Shown here piece by piece: positions 21,270-31,189 of a stretch of DNA of 64,000 bases. The translations under genes were made by a program, and so were the position numbers. Every line of letters begins with the position of its first letter. Position 1 is the stretch's first letter. Source of the DNA: Crambe crambe (taxonomy: Eukaryota > Porifera > Demospongiae > Poecilosclerida > Crambeidae); the NCBI GenBank assembly GCA_963924555.1, contig OZ004583.1:2203501-2267500 (forward strand), in the 5' to 3' direction. Below the pieces are notes generated by a model. That model did not search any database, was not told where the DNA came from, and saw only the letters and a list, made by a program, of their open reading frames with translations.

Positions 21270-21575
21270 AGTAAAAGTGATGTAGGCTTGAGTACATGAC
21301 TATAAAAAGTACGGAAACAAGGTGCTGGTATATACTTCATAAGCTCTACAGAATTGATAAACCCTACAATTGACATAAACCCTACATCACTGCAAGGTGT
21401 AGCCAAAAGGATAATATGGCAGCAGTGATGTAGGGTTTATGTTAATTGTAGGGTTTGTCAATTCTGTAGAGCTTATGAAGTATATACCAGCACCTTGTTT
21501 CCGTACTTTTTATAGTCATGTACTCAAGCCTACATCACTCTTTCATTTAGAAGAAACGTTTTTTCTCTCACTTGT
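21270..21575. mobile_element. Foldback MITE family 2 (copy 2)
   Basis: The outer arms match the copy at 3754-4109 (GTACGGAAACAAGGTGCTGG, TCATGTACTCAAGCCTACAT and the TTCATTTAGAAGAAA end). The inner arms differ (CATAAGCTCTACAGAATTGA paired with its inverse), so the palindrome has been remade inside constant ends. Confidence 0.8.
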
Positions 21576-21589
21576 TATAATTATTATTA

Positions 21590-21930
21590 TCTCATGACCA
21601 TGATATCTGCCATTACCACACACACCAGTAGGACTAACACAATCGAATAATGAAGCCTGAATCGATTGTGAAAATATCACATTTGGTTCAATCAGAATCC
21701 CAGAGAATGATGCCACAACCTCTGCAGTCAGGAGAAGGGACCTCGTCCATGATGCTTCAGTTTAATCTGAAATCTACAGCACACACAAAAATTATGTAAT
21801 AGGCAGCATCAACAATACTAGATTACAGGGGAGGGGGTTCCTTATCATACTCTAAATTACTTTTGTAACTTGGACAAGTTGGAAATGATGATGAAAGCGT
21901 TTCCACTGTTGGTAGGCACAGTGCTGTTCA
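21590..21930 (-). pseudogene. Receptor remnant (FN3 end and transmembrane exon)
   Basis: 21600-21780 matches the transmembrane exon of the receptor at 58.2-58.4 kb but lacks part of the membrane segment (the CACAACCATCAGAA stretch is lost). 21830-21930 matches the second half of the FN3b exon (SGNTFIIISNLPKLQ). Frames are broken. It lies left of TRIM gene 2 exactly as the receptor lies left of the TRIM in units A-C, so it is a fossil of the same gene order. Confidence 0.75.
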
Positions 21931-22513
21931 TCAGTGATCTATATCTGCAAACTAACTGATACTATCAATGTTAACATTTGCACTCTTAGTAGCTCTGTAT
22001 AACAGTAGACATTGTGCCTTATGTGTGCACTGAGAGTTAGCACTTCAGTGCTTTTCATTATGATAGATTTCCAGAGGACCAGTAGTGAGCAATCACAAAA
22101 AATATCCAGGATCACAAGTTGCCATGGTTGACAGCTAGATTCAAAATTTAATGTCAACATCCACCCTATACAGTTTGAAGACCCTTACCAAGATTTTTGT
22201 TAGACATTATCATGCATCATTGTTGAACCACTATCATGTATCATTGTATTATCATTATTATTGCAATCATTAACAGTTGAGTTATGTGATCATTTTTTGG
22301 TTCACGTGATCTTTGACCTTGACTGTAAAAAGTTGATCATTGACTCTGTGATAATTTAGCTAGTAGAATCCTTTGATAGCTGGGTCAAAAATGGCTATTT
22401 TGAACTCTTACAATTTTAATTCTTTATTTGACCCCTTCAATTATTGTGATAATGAATATCTGTAAAAATTCCTTTACATAAAATTAATGATGTTTATAGC
22501 ATGTGTGAGTGTA
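21931..22513. other. Spacer downstream of TRIM gene 2
   Basis: ATCAGTGATCTATATCTGCA and GCACTTCAGTGC-type stretches recur downstream of other TRIM copies (32.8 kb, 46.2 kb, 14.5 kb). No gene is seen. Confidence 0.5.
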
Positions 22514-24718
22514 TTAAAATATTTGGAGTCTTTTATTAATGCAATCACAAACATACAACAAACCATCCTTATCGACATTCACTCCACGTGGACGATTAAA
22601 GTGACCTTCATCACTACCGCACTGTCCAAATGAGGTCACTTGCTCCCCCTTGGTGGTGTATACTTCTATGTTGTGCTTGTCCCAGTTGACCACATAAACA
22701 TATTCATCAGTTACACAAACACCATAAGGTGAACTCAACTCTTTCCTGCCAAAAGAGTGGAGGACTTCACCTCTATTATTGAGGATTTGAATGCAAGGAT
22801 TCTTGCTGACAACACTGACATACAGGTTACCATGTTTGTCAGAAGACATTTGATTGAATGTTCCTGTGCCTTCTTGACGAGAAACGATTTCCCTAACGTA
22901 CTCCAGTTCTGTAGTGTATACCTTGATAGTACCATGATTATTATGTTCAGTCACCATGACTTCATCTCCAACCACAGTCACACCGCGATGTCCAGGTTGT
23001 TGTCCAACTTGTTTTACAGTAACTTTGGTCATGTTCTTATTTGACTTGTAGATTGTACTAATGTTGCCATGAACAAAGTAAATGTTGTCTTCTTGGTCCA
23101 CTGCTACACTCCTGGTATGGTTGAACTTGTATTCTGATCGTTTGATGCTTCTCAGCTTCTTCCCCTCCTTATCCAACATCACCACATCTCCATGATACTC
23201 GGTCACAATCATCTCTCCCTTTGAATTGAAGGCTACATCAGTTGGATAGTTCAATCCAGGGATGACCTTGACAGGCTTCCCCAGCTTACTTGGATGGATG
23301 GAGACAAACACAGGGAAGGGACTACCAGCTACTTCCTGGTCATTCACAGTGACAGTCAGTTCATGATGTCCACGAACAGTGGGCGTGTACGAAATACGAT
23401 ATTCATTGCCTTCACTTCGATCAATATTACACTTGACATTTGAATTATTCATCAGTGATTTCAATTGGCCAGTGATAACACATTCTCGTTTAATGCATTT
23501 TCCATTAGTGAGTTTAGGCGTTAGGGAGAATTCACATTTATTGTCGACTTCAGCAATTTTGATTCCTTCACCAACTACTGTACACTTTGTAGGATCAATG
23601 CTAAGAGAAATTATCTTTGCTTTAGTCTGACAGAGCTTCTTCAGGTCTTCAGCACAGCTCACCTCCAACCCTATGTCCACCTCCTCCACTGGATCAAGAC
23701 TCCTCCCTTCCTTGCAGTGCTCTTCAATCTCTCTGTCGATGCGACTCTTGATCTCAGCATCCATGCACATGATCTCGTCTCTCGTTGAATGTTCCACACA
23801 TTGTTCAGTGTATTCGATCACACTCTGGACGACTGCACAAGAAGTGGACAGACTCTTCTCCTGGCCAGAGAGATGCTCCAACTTCTCCCTCACTTTCAAT
23901 GCAGCCTCTTTCAATAGTCCTTGCCTGCGATTCTCAAGGATGTTTTGAAGATCATCAAAAGAGGTGTTGATGTGATTGGCCACAGAATCACCCTGAGCCT
24001 CTATCTCGTGTTGTGTGGTTTGTATCTCCTCCACTGCATGTGACAGCTCCACCCTCACTTTCCTCAAAGGCTCCAAATGTGCCATCAGCTTCTCCTTCAT
24101 CTTGGGAGCATACTTCTTTACGAATGCATGCTTGTGATCGAAATGATCTTGATCTTTGATAGTGCAATGATGACAGATGAGTAGGTTGCAGTCAAAACAA
24201 TACATCTTCATCGGTTCGTCATGCTCTTTACACATCTGAAGTGGCGATTCTTCCATAACAATCTCTTTAGCTCCTTCTTTAAGCTCGTCTAAAGAAGCAA
24301 TCTTGTGGCCAGCAAATACTTTCATTCGATGATGTGACTTGACACAATCTGTGCATATGAACTGGGTACACTGTCGACAGAAGGCTTCGGCTTTGTCCCC
24401 AGAACACATTTCACACTTGGCATCCACCTTACCGTGAGCTCGTTCCAGCTTGGAGTGTAACTCTTTCATGCGATTGAGGAAGAAAGCTGTCGGGAGCTGA
24501 TCTATGTTGCCCTGGGGGAGGGTGGTGTCTTTACGACACTCGGGGCAAGAGAATGGCTTATCGATACCAGTCCTCAGGGTCAGCCTGTGGATGCACTGCT
24601 TGCAGTAGTAGTGGCAGCAAGGAAGAACCTTGGGTTCTGTGTAGTGATCGTGACAGATGGCACACGTGATCTCCTTCTCAAGGTCTTCCACACTTTTCTC
24701 CACATCCTTTTCAGCCAT
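22514..24718 (-). CDS. TRIM-NHL protein 2
   Basis: A single-exon frame of 734 residues starting at MAEKDVEKS; the ATG has A at -3 and G at +4, which suits initiation. Domains: RING 19-61 (Cys pairs CAIC, CKQC, CPEC and His36), B-box 1 about 102-143, B-box 2 about 163-205, coiled coil about 205-335, filamin-type domain about 385-490, NHL propeller about 490-734. B-box 2 has a three-residue expansion (KDQDHFDHKH) compared with the others. Variable NHL positions: YHG in blade 1, HTR before SVAVD and HGNI after IYFV in blade 2. A role as a ubiquitin ligase with NHL-directed target binding is inferred from the family. All zinc ligands are present. Confidence 0.95.
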   Translation of the reverse strand: MAEKDVEKSVEDLEKEITCAICHDHYTEPKVLPCCHYYCKQCIHRLTLRTGIDKPFSCPECRKDTTLPQGNIDQLPTAFFLNRMKELHSKLERAHGKVDAKCEMCSGDKAEAFCRQCTQFICTDCVKSHHRMKVFAGHKIASLDELKEGAKEIVMEESPLQMCKEHDEPMKMYCFDCNLLICHHCTIKDQDHFDHKHAFVKKYAPKMKEKLMAHLEPLRKVRVELSHAVEEIQTTQHEIEAQGDSVANHINTSFDDLQNILENRRQGLLKEAALKVREKLEHLSGQEKSLSTSCAVVQSVIEYTEQCVEHSTRDEIMCMDAEIKSRIDREIEEHCKEGRSLDPVEEVDIGLEVSCAEDLKKLCQTKAKIISLSIDPTKCTVVGEGIKIAEVDNKCEFSLTPKLTNGKCIKRECVITGQLKSLMNNSNVKCNIDRSEGNEYRISYTPTVRGHHELTVTVNDQEVAGSPFPVFVSIHPSKLGKPVKVIPGLNYPTDVAFNSKGEMIVTEYHGDVVMLDKEGKKLRSIKRSEYKFNHTRSVAVDQEDNIYFVHGNISTIYKSNKNMTKVTVKQVGQQPGHRGVTVVGDEVMVTEHNNHGTIKVYTTELEYVREIVSRQEGTGTFNQMSSDKHGNLYVSVVSKNPCIQILNNRGEVLHSFGRKELSSPYGVCVTDEYVYVVNWDKHNIEVYTTKGEQVTSFGQCGSDEGHFNRPRGVNVDKDGLLYVCDCINKRLQIF

Positions 24719-24840
24719 GTTTGCAAGATCAATACCAAACTAGAAGCTCATTCGATTAAGGAATGGTGGGACAACTCCAATGGTAGCTGCAAGAATAAAA
24801 TGCAAGGGGAGGATGAAAAGGGGGTGGGTGCCATTTCAAA
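24719..24840 (-). promoter_or_regulatory. TRIM upstream region
   Basis: GGTGGGACAACTCCAATGGT and the GGGGAGGATGAAAAGGGGG block are shared with the upstream regions at 36.7, 49.4 and 63.6 kb. CCAAT on the plus strand (ATTGG as transcribed) could be a CCAAT-box-type site; this is inference. Confidence 0.4.
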
Positions 24841-25048
24841 ATAGCTAGACGTTTACGAAACTACATTTCCAAAGAGGCACCTAAGGCAAAGGATGCGGGG
24901 GATTTCTAGACAACTAATTACCTAGTACATTTTAGTAGACGTAGATGCTGCAAAACAGAACAGTCAATCCGCGGATCCGCCAACGAGCAGCTCACGTGAA
25001 TTTTATTTTTAAATGACGTAATGTTTGGATCCTTTTCTGCATGCCAAG

Positions 25049-25192
25049 ATGGCGCTAAAAGACAGAGGCACCATCAGGAGTCTCGTACTTCTTACTCTTT
25101 GCGAGGAACTTAGTTTCATTCGCTCTGAGACCAGCCTTGTGTTTACTGCTAATGTTGACCGTGACAATTTCGCTCTAATAGTAGGCGAGTAA
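25049..25192 (+). other. Small open frame, 47 codons, possible first exon
   Basis: CAAGATGGCG is a strong initiation context, and the frame begins MALKDRGTIRSLVLLTLCEE and ends NFALIVGE at TAA. GAGTAAAAG at the end could act as a splice donor, making this a first exon. No homologue is recognised. A function cannot be assigned. Confidence 0.25.
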
Positions 25193-25385
25193 AAGATTTG
25201 GGAGCTAATTTCTACCTGTCTTCTACAATGTGAACTATTAAATGCTACGAATATGATCGTCTCTAGCACCTACAGAAAGTAAGGGAACAACTTTATATGT
25301 GCATATGTTGTAGAGTAAGTTTCATTTTACATCTGTATCAATGTTCCATTGTATGAAATTTGTCAGAAAAAATTTTCTGATAGGA

Positions 25386-25929
25386 TAAGGTAGGCGGGGG
25401 TATCTGGCCGGACATGGGGTAACTTCGGACTTTCGACTTTTTTTCAGAAACTACAAAGATTGAGAGGCAGTCTTTATACCTGCAGTAACTATAACTGCTA
25501 CTTGTTTAAATGCATGCTTAGCTAAACTCTTCTTCCACCGTTCTGGACTGCATCATGCCCCGAAATCTATAATCATCTAACTGAAACTTTACGTCACGAT
25601 CTTGTGCATTTCAAGCAGGCCTGGTTGAACATCAAGAGAGCGCAGGAAAAAAGTGCATGTGTATCAAATAAACCAAGGCCATCTCTCTCTAAAATATTTC
25701 ATGTTGGGTTGCTATCAGAGATTTCTACCAGTAGTGTCCAGAGTTACCCCAAACCGCGATTTTATACTAGCTATGAATTTTGCCCGATAACTTCACAAGA
25801 GTAAGTACTAAAATAATAACACTTGGGGCCTTGATAGATGGAGAGTTCAGCTTCTTTTTGAACTTTGCTGCTCGATCATAGCTTCCTTCCCAATTGAAAG
25901 TTTGTCCGGAGTTACCCCCGCCTACCTTA
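25386..25929. mobile_element. ~545-bp TIR element
   Basis: TAAGGTAGGCGGGGGTA at 25386 is repeated inverted at 25913-25929. Beyond it, GGTAACTTCGGAC on the left pairs loosely with GTCCGGAGTTACC on the right. An interior plus-strand stretch (25604-25804) is open, including HFKQAWLNIKRAQEKSACVS, but is not recognised. Confidence 0.6.
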
Positions 25930-25939
25930 TAGTTGGAAA

Positions 25940-26299
25940 TAATTAAAAAGAATAGCTACATAACATCAGTTTCACTGTCAGATTCGTATGATCCAAAAAT
26001 GTTGTCCATTATATTTTTGGTCGTACTTTCTGTGCTAGATTGTGCGCATCATCCAAAAACACTGTCCATTATCTCTTCAGTGGCACTGTCTGCACTATCT
26101 TATTATTTTCTTCCAGTTCGAGGTCATCAAGCCGGGAAGACTCTGAGAGTCTAGGAAGATTTGTGCAGTGTAGATACAAGCAACCTTCAGAACAATTTTG
26201 TCCCTTCTTCCTGCAGCCACAACGCGGTAGTGGGCAGTTGGATGGAGCCTTTGAAATTGAAGTGATCAGGTAAACTACACAGCGTGCAAAGCGCACCAT
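25940..26299 (-). pseudogene. Second CXC-domain transposon-protein fragment
   Basis: The minus strand reads SISKAPSNCPLPRCGCRKKG then QNCSEGCLYLHCTNLP, the same CXC zinc pattern as at 19.7 kb, followed by an acidic tail (LDDLELEENN) like that copy's HHMELEEMNDN. The rest of the protein is absent. GCATGCCCCCCCCAG nearby (26316-26332) is part of a short palindrome. Confidence 0.55.
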
Positions 26300-27349
26300 C
26301 TAGAGGCATCTGGGGGCATGCCCCCCCCAGAAAAATTTTGATTTTAGATAGATTTTTCAGCATTTGCTGTGTATAAGGTCAAAGTTCATGACTAAAAAGT
26401 GGTCAGATAAATACCCCCATACCTGACCCCCTGAATATTACTGCTGTGGTTGTAGCATTTTGTACACCCTGGTGTTTACTTAGTGGGGTTGGAATTGGGA
26501 TTGTCTCCATTTTACATTCAAAGCTGTTAGTTTGCTTCATTTCGGCCATGTTACTACTTGCAAATGTGCTTTCATTACAGCCTATAATACAGCAGCTTTT
26601 TTATTGACACTTTTTTTCTTTTTCCCATCATTCTAGGTGTGTGATTTGGATTTCTGTCCCTACATTGGCGACATATTTGACTCTCCCTATTGATGACTTT
26701 CTGTGTTACATACTCACAAACATTCACTGCCGACATAAGAGTAATTTTATGAAGGACCTTGCATAATGCACAGGTGGAAGTAGTCTCGCGCGCCAGCCTG
26801 AATATTGCGGCTGGCTCGCGAGACTAAGGTGGAAGTGGGTAACTGCTCAGACCAGTTGTTGGAACCCTGATCCTGGAAAGACAGCTGCCTCCTACTTTTG
26901 GACATATTCTGATTTTGTTTTAGATACCTAGTACACTTGATGAGGGTGTGCATATTAAGGTTAACTTTGTGGGTTGATAACTCCACTTCAAACAATGGGA
27001 ACAATTCCAAATTTCTTGTACAGCCTGTGCTATGTATCTATTTATAGTACACTGGAAATGACATAATAGTGTATAGCAGGAAAAAAATCCTGACAGCTTT
27101 TGCAGACTACGCAGAATTGAATGGTAGTTACTATAGTGGAAATAATAGCCCAACAAAAGCATCCAGGAGCTTGATAGTTGCTTGGCAAATAGAAGAATGG
27201 TTACAGGTAAAGTGGACAAAGTTGTAGGTTAAAAGAGCCAGTGACCGTTAGATCTGACTATGTGAAGTACAGCATAAATCTGTCCGTTTATTGCAGCGAG
27301 CGAGCTGACTCTCAGGTCATGACTCATTGAAATTTTAAATATTATATAT
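26300..27349. other. Spacer with a 46-bp hairpin
   Basis: 26781-26826 is an inverted repeat (TAGTCTCGCG...CGCGAGACTA), which resembles the TAGTCTCGCG piece at 5666-5676. No gene is recognised in the rest. A GCAGCGAGCGAGCTGACTCTC segment at 27293 recurs at about 30362. Confidence 0.45.
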
Positions 27350-29568
27350 ACAAGTAAGTGCAAAAAATTTCTTCTAAATAAAAAAGTTAAGTAGGGATAG
27401 CTTAAAATCTAGCTGGGCTATATATAATGTACTGCAGTCGTATTAAAACAATCCCTACATTTACATCCAATATACCGATAGCTAGCTATGGCAGTTGTAA
27501 AAGTAGGGATTGTTTTCATACGACTGCAGTACATTATATATAGCCCAGCTAGATTTTAAGCTATCCCTACTTAACTTTTTTATTTAGAAGAAATTTTTTG
27601 CACTTACTTGTTTCTATCCTTTTTCCTTAGTGCTTGAAGTTTAATATAAGTTTGTGTATGTGGCAGTATTTACTGTCACTTCAGCTGAGAGTATATGCAT
27701 GCAGTGATTATTAATTTGACATGAGTATCTTTTTCTTTTGTAGGTAGCAGTCTCTGGTTGAAGAATTTGTTTAGCTATTTTAAGTTTTGTCTATTATTTA
27801 ATATAAAACTTTACAGCAACAGCAATGTAGCTAAATGACATGTGAGCTGACTACACTACAGCCAAGTACTGGCTATAATACTACTATAAGATGAGCATCT
27901 GTACTGTAATTCAGCAAGGAGTGACTGGAACATCATCAGATAAGACGATTAAGCTAAGCTAAACTTAAGAAGCTTACGTGGCTCCGCCCATAAGCCCCGC
28001 CCCCTAACGACGTGCGCTTCAAAATGGCGTCGAAAGATTAGCTAGTGTTCCGAGTGCTCGAATAGTGAAGTAGAGCCTTAGTCAAAACTAATAGCAAAAG
28101 ATCAGCCTCTAGGTGCCGCTCTAACAGATGGCCAAAGCAGAATTTTGATGACTATAGCCAGTAAGTCGGTACGTCGATCTTATTATCCTTATTATTATTA
28201 TTATTATAAAGAAAAAGAACAAAAGTCAATTTTAGAACTCGCTTTTTTCTTATGTTAGCGAATGAATTTTTGGCTTTTGAACATTCTCCTCTCTTCTTTG
28301 TAGATGTAATAATTCACTGTAGCCTTCTGAGAACCTATAGAGTAAGGATAGAAGAGAAAGAAGAGTTTTAGTTTATACAGTCTTATGACCTTTGACCCGC
28401 CATCCCTACTTAGAGAGTGCTAACGCACTCTCGATATCAGAGAGTGCGCTAGCACTCTCTAAGTAAGTAAGTAGGGATGGCGGGTCAAAGGTCATAAGAC
28501 TGTATAAACTAAAAACTCTTCTTTCTCTTCTACCATTGCTCTACAGGTTCTCAGAAGGCTACAGTGAGATACTACTTCTACAAAGAAGAGAGGAGAGTGT
28601 TCAAAAACCAAAAATTCATTCGCTAACATAAGAAAAAAACGAGTTCTAAAATTGACTTTTGTTCATTTTCTTTATAATAAATAATAATAATAAGGATAAT
28701 AAATATAAGATCGACGCCCCGACTTACTGGCTATAGTCATCAAAATTCTGCTTTGGCCATCTGTTAGAGCGGCACCTAGAGGCTGATCTTTTGCTCTTAG
28801 TTTTGACTAAGGCTCTACTTCACTATTCGATAGCACTCGGCACTAGCTAATCTTTCTACGCCATTTTGAAGCGCACGTCGTTAGGGGGCGGGGCTTATGG
28901 GCGGAGCCACGTAAGCTTCTTAAGCTAGCTAAGCTCGCTATAGGTCTTCAGTTTAATCGCTATTTATTCTTATCTGATGATGTTACAGTCACTCCTTGCT
29001 GAATTACAGTACAGATGCTCATCTTATAGTAGTGTTTATAGCCAGTACTTGGCTGTAGTGTAGTCAGCTCACTTCACCATGCCATGCACATGTCATTTAC
29101 ATTGCTGTTGCTGTAAAGTAAATAATAGACAAAACTTAAATAGCTAAACAAATTCTTCAACCATGCAGAGACTGTGTATGTACCTACAAAAGAAAGAGAT
29201 ACTCATGTCACATTAATAATCACTGCATACTCTCAGTTGAAGTGACAGTCAATACTGCCACTCAATTCTTTACATACACAAACTTATATTCAACTTCAAG
29301 CACTATGAAAAAAGGATAGAAACAAGTAAGCGCAAAAAATTTCTTCTAAATAAAAAGGTTAAGTAGGGATAGCTTAAAATCTAGCTGGGCTATAATATAA
29401 TGTACTGCAGCCTTGTATGAAAATAATCCCTACTTTTACAACTGCATGCCATAGCTAGCTATAGGTAGTGGATATAAATGTAGGGATTATTTTCATACAA
29501 GGCTGCAGTACATTATATTATAGCCCAGCTAGATTTTAAGCTATCCCTACTTAACCTTTTTATTTAGA
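27350..29568. repeat. 2.2-kb nested palindrome
   Basis: 27350-27955 and 28975-29568 are inverted copies of the same ~600-bp repeat found once at 2420-3012. Each outer arm itself ends in a family-1 foldback (27350-27611 and 29322-29568). Between them, 27964-28924 is a second palindrome of about 960 bp, with CTTAAGAAGCTTACGTGG at one end inverted at the other. Its arms include GCGCTTCAAAATGGCGTCG-type sequence, and the centre has AGAGAGTGC motifs around GATATC (about 28435). Four hairpins are thus nested or chained. No coding role is seen. Confidence 0.85.
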
Positions 29569-29574
29569 TATATC

Positions 29575-30630
29575 TAGGTCTACACTCCAAAATGCCCCAG
29601 GCGTACGTATGGTACGGTACGTGTCGTGTATAGTAGCGCCTGCGCGTGCATAATGCGCATGCTCCAATAATTGTAATCAAGCCTAGATTGTTTTCTACAG
29701 CCTTTTGTCATAGAGGCGCTAGGCTTATCAAAGTGAATTGTAGGCGCTTGGCTTATCTAAGTGCTTATGGTAAGTATTTACAGCTTTTCAAAGTGAATTG
29801 TAGGCGCTTGGCTTATCTAAGTGCTTGTGGTAAGTATTTACAGCTTTTGATGCGTGGAGCTTTCTGGTTGGAACCACAGCTTTCTATGTATGGAGCTTCC
29901 CGGTTGGAACCACAACTTACATGACTCTTGTCTCTGACAGCAAGCACTGGAGCCTATCAGCTACTCACTTGCTCACTGTCAAATGCTGCACATTATTATA
30001 GTAGTAGTTGTAGAGGCTCTAGCCTGGTACTTTGTTACATATAAACTCAACAGCAAATCTTTTAAAGAGTTATAGCACAAACTTGCTTGCTCACTGGCTA
30101 TCAAAATTAATGTATCAAAATGAATTGTAGGCGCTTGGCTTATCTAAGTGCTTGTGGTAAGTATTTACAGCTTTTGATGTGTGGAGATTTCTGGTTGGAA
30201 CCACCACTTACATGACTCTTGTCTCTGATGCAATATAAAGCACTGGAGCCTATCAGCTCACTGTCTAAATTAAACAGTAAAATCTTCTAAAGAGTTGTAG
30301 CACTAAAGAATACTTGCTTGCTCGCTCGCTGTCAACTGAATGTTGAACATTGCCCTAGTTATTGCAGCGAGCGAGCGAAGCGAGTGAGCTGACTCTCGGG
30401 TCATGACTCATTGAAATTTTAACTAGGTCTACACTCTAAAATGCCTCAGGCGTACGTATGGTACGTACGTGTCCCGAAATAGTAGCGCTGTGCGCGTGCA
30501 TAATGCGCATGCTCCAATTAATCAAGCTAGATTGCAGCCTTTTGTCATAGGGCGCTAGGCTTATCTAAGTAGATTGTAGGCGCTTGTTATCTAAGTGCTT
30601 GTGGTGCTTGTGGTAAGTATTTGCTATCAC
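29575..30630. repeat. Direct-repeat block at the left border of the segmental duplication
   Basis: 29575-29850 and 30420-30620 are direct copies (TAGGTCTACACT, GGCGTACGTATGGTACG, GCGCGTGCATAATGCGCATG). Within them a unit of about 67 bp containing GAATTGTAGGCGCTTGGCTT is repeated four or more times (29733, 29799, 30124). No gene is supported; a 92-codon open stretch here is simply the repeat read through. Confidence 0.7.
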
Positions 30631-30872
30631 TTATTTTGAACCTTACATAATAATTATGTGATTACGTAACATGCATTCTAATCAGATCACCCTGTAAGGT
30701 CATTCCACCACCTCTCATTTCTCCAGCTATTTCCAACTCCCTATTTCAATTGGTCACAATATTGATATGCATTAGGGCAGACAGTTCTATTTTCATAGCT
30801 AGTAGCATTGGTTCATTAATATCACAGTTGTACATGAGCCCAACCTACTTTCATGTAGGTGGGTTGGTTAGA

Positions 30873-31189
30873 ATTAGAATTTTAAAAAACGTCCATATCT
30901 TCATTATACTACCCCCTATAAGCTTGATTTAGGTCTCAAAAGAGAGCTCTTGGAGGGGGGGTATGGTTTCATATATTTTTCCTCAGTCCATTCAAAGCAG
31001 CTAGGCCCATAGAAGCTATGATAGGAGTATCAAAGGCCTCCTAAGTAGCTATGCGGTAATTTTACAAGTATTTTTTAACCACTGAGGCCATGTCAGGTCT
31101 TCCATATATGTTGTAACTAAGTACACTATTGGAAAGCTCTCAAAGAGAGCTCTCTTTTAAAAATTCTAATTTTTTGGATTGCTCTACCC
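30873..31189. mobile_element. TTAA-type MITE in unit A, left end missing
   Basis: This corresponds to the complete element at 44777-45119. The right inverted repeat (GGATTGCTCTACCC before TTAA) is present, but the left terminal repeat and its TTAA are deleted; the sequence runs straight from GGTTGGTTAG into AATTAGAATTTT. Confidence 0.7.

Noticed and set aside
21939..22160. Small open frame between the receptor remnant and TRIM 2
   Set aside because: Short, no domain, and matches non-coding TRIM 3' flank elsewhere in the window.
29646..29924. 92-codon frame with repeated RRLAYLSA
   Set aside because: Translation of the ~67-bp direct repeats; no other support.
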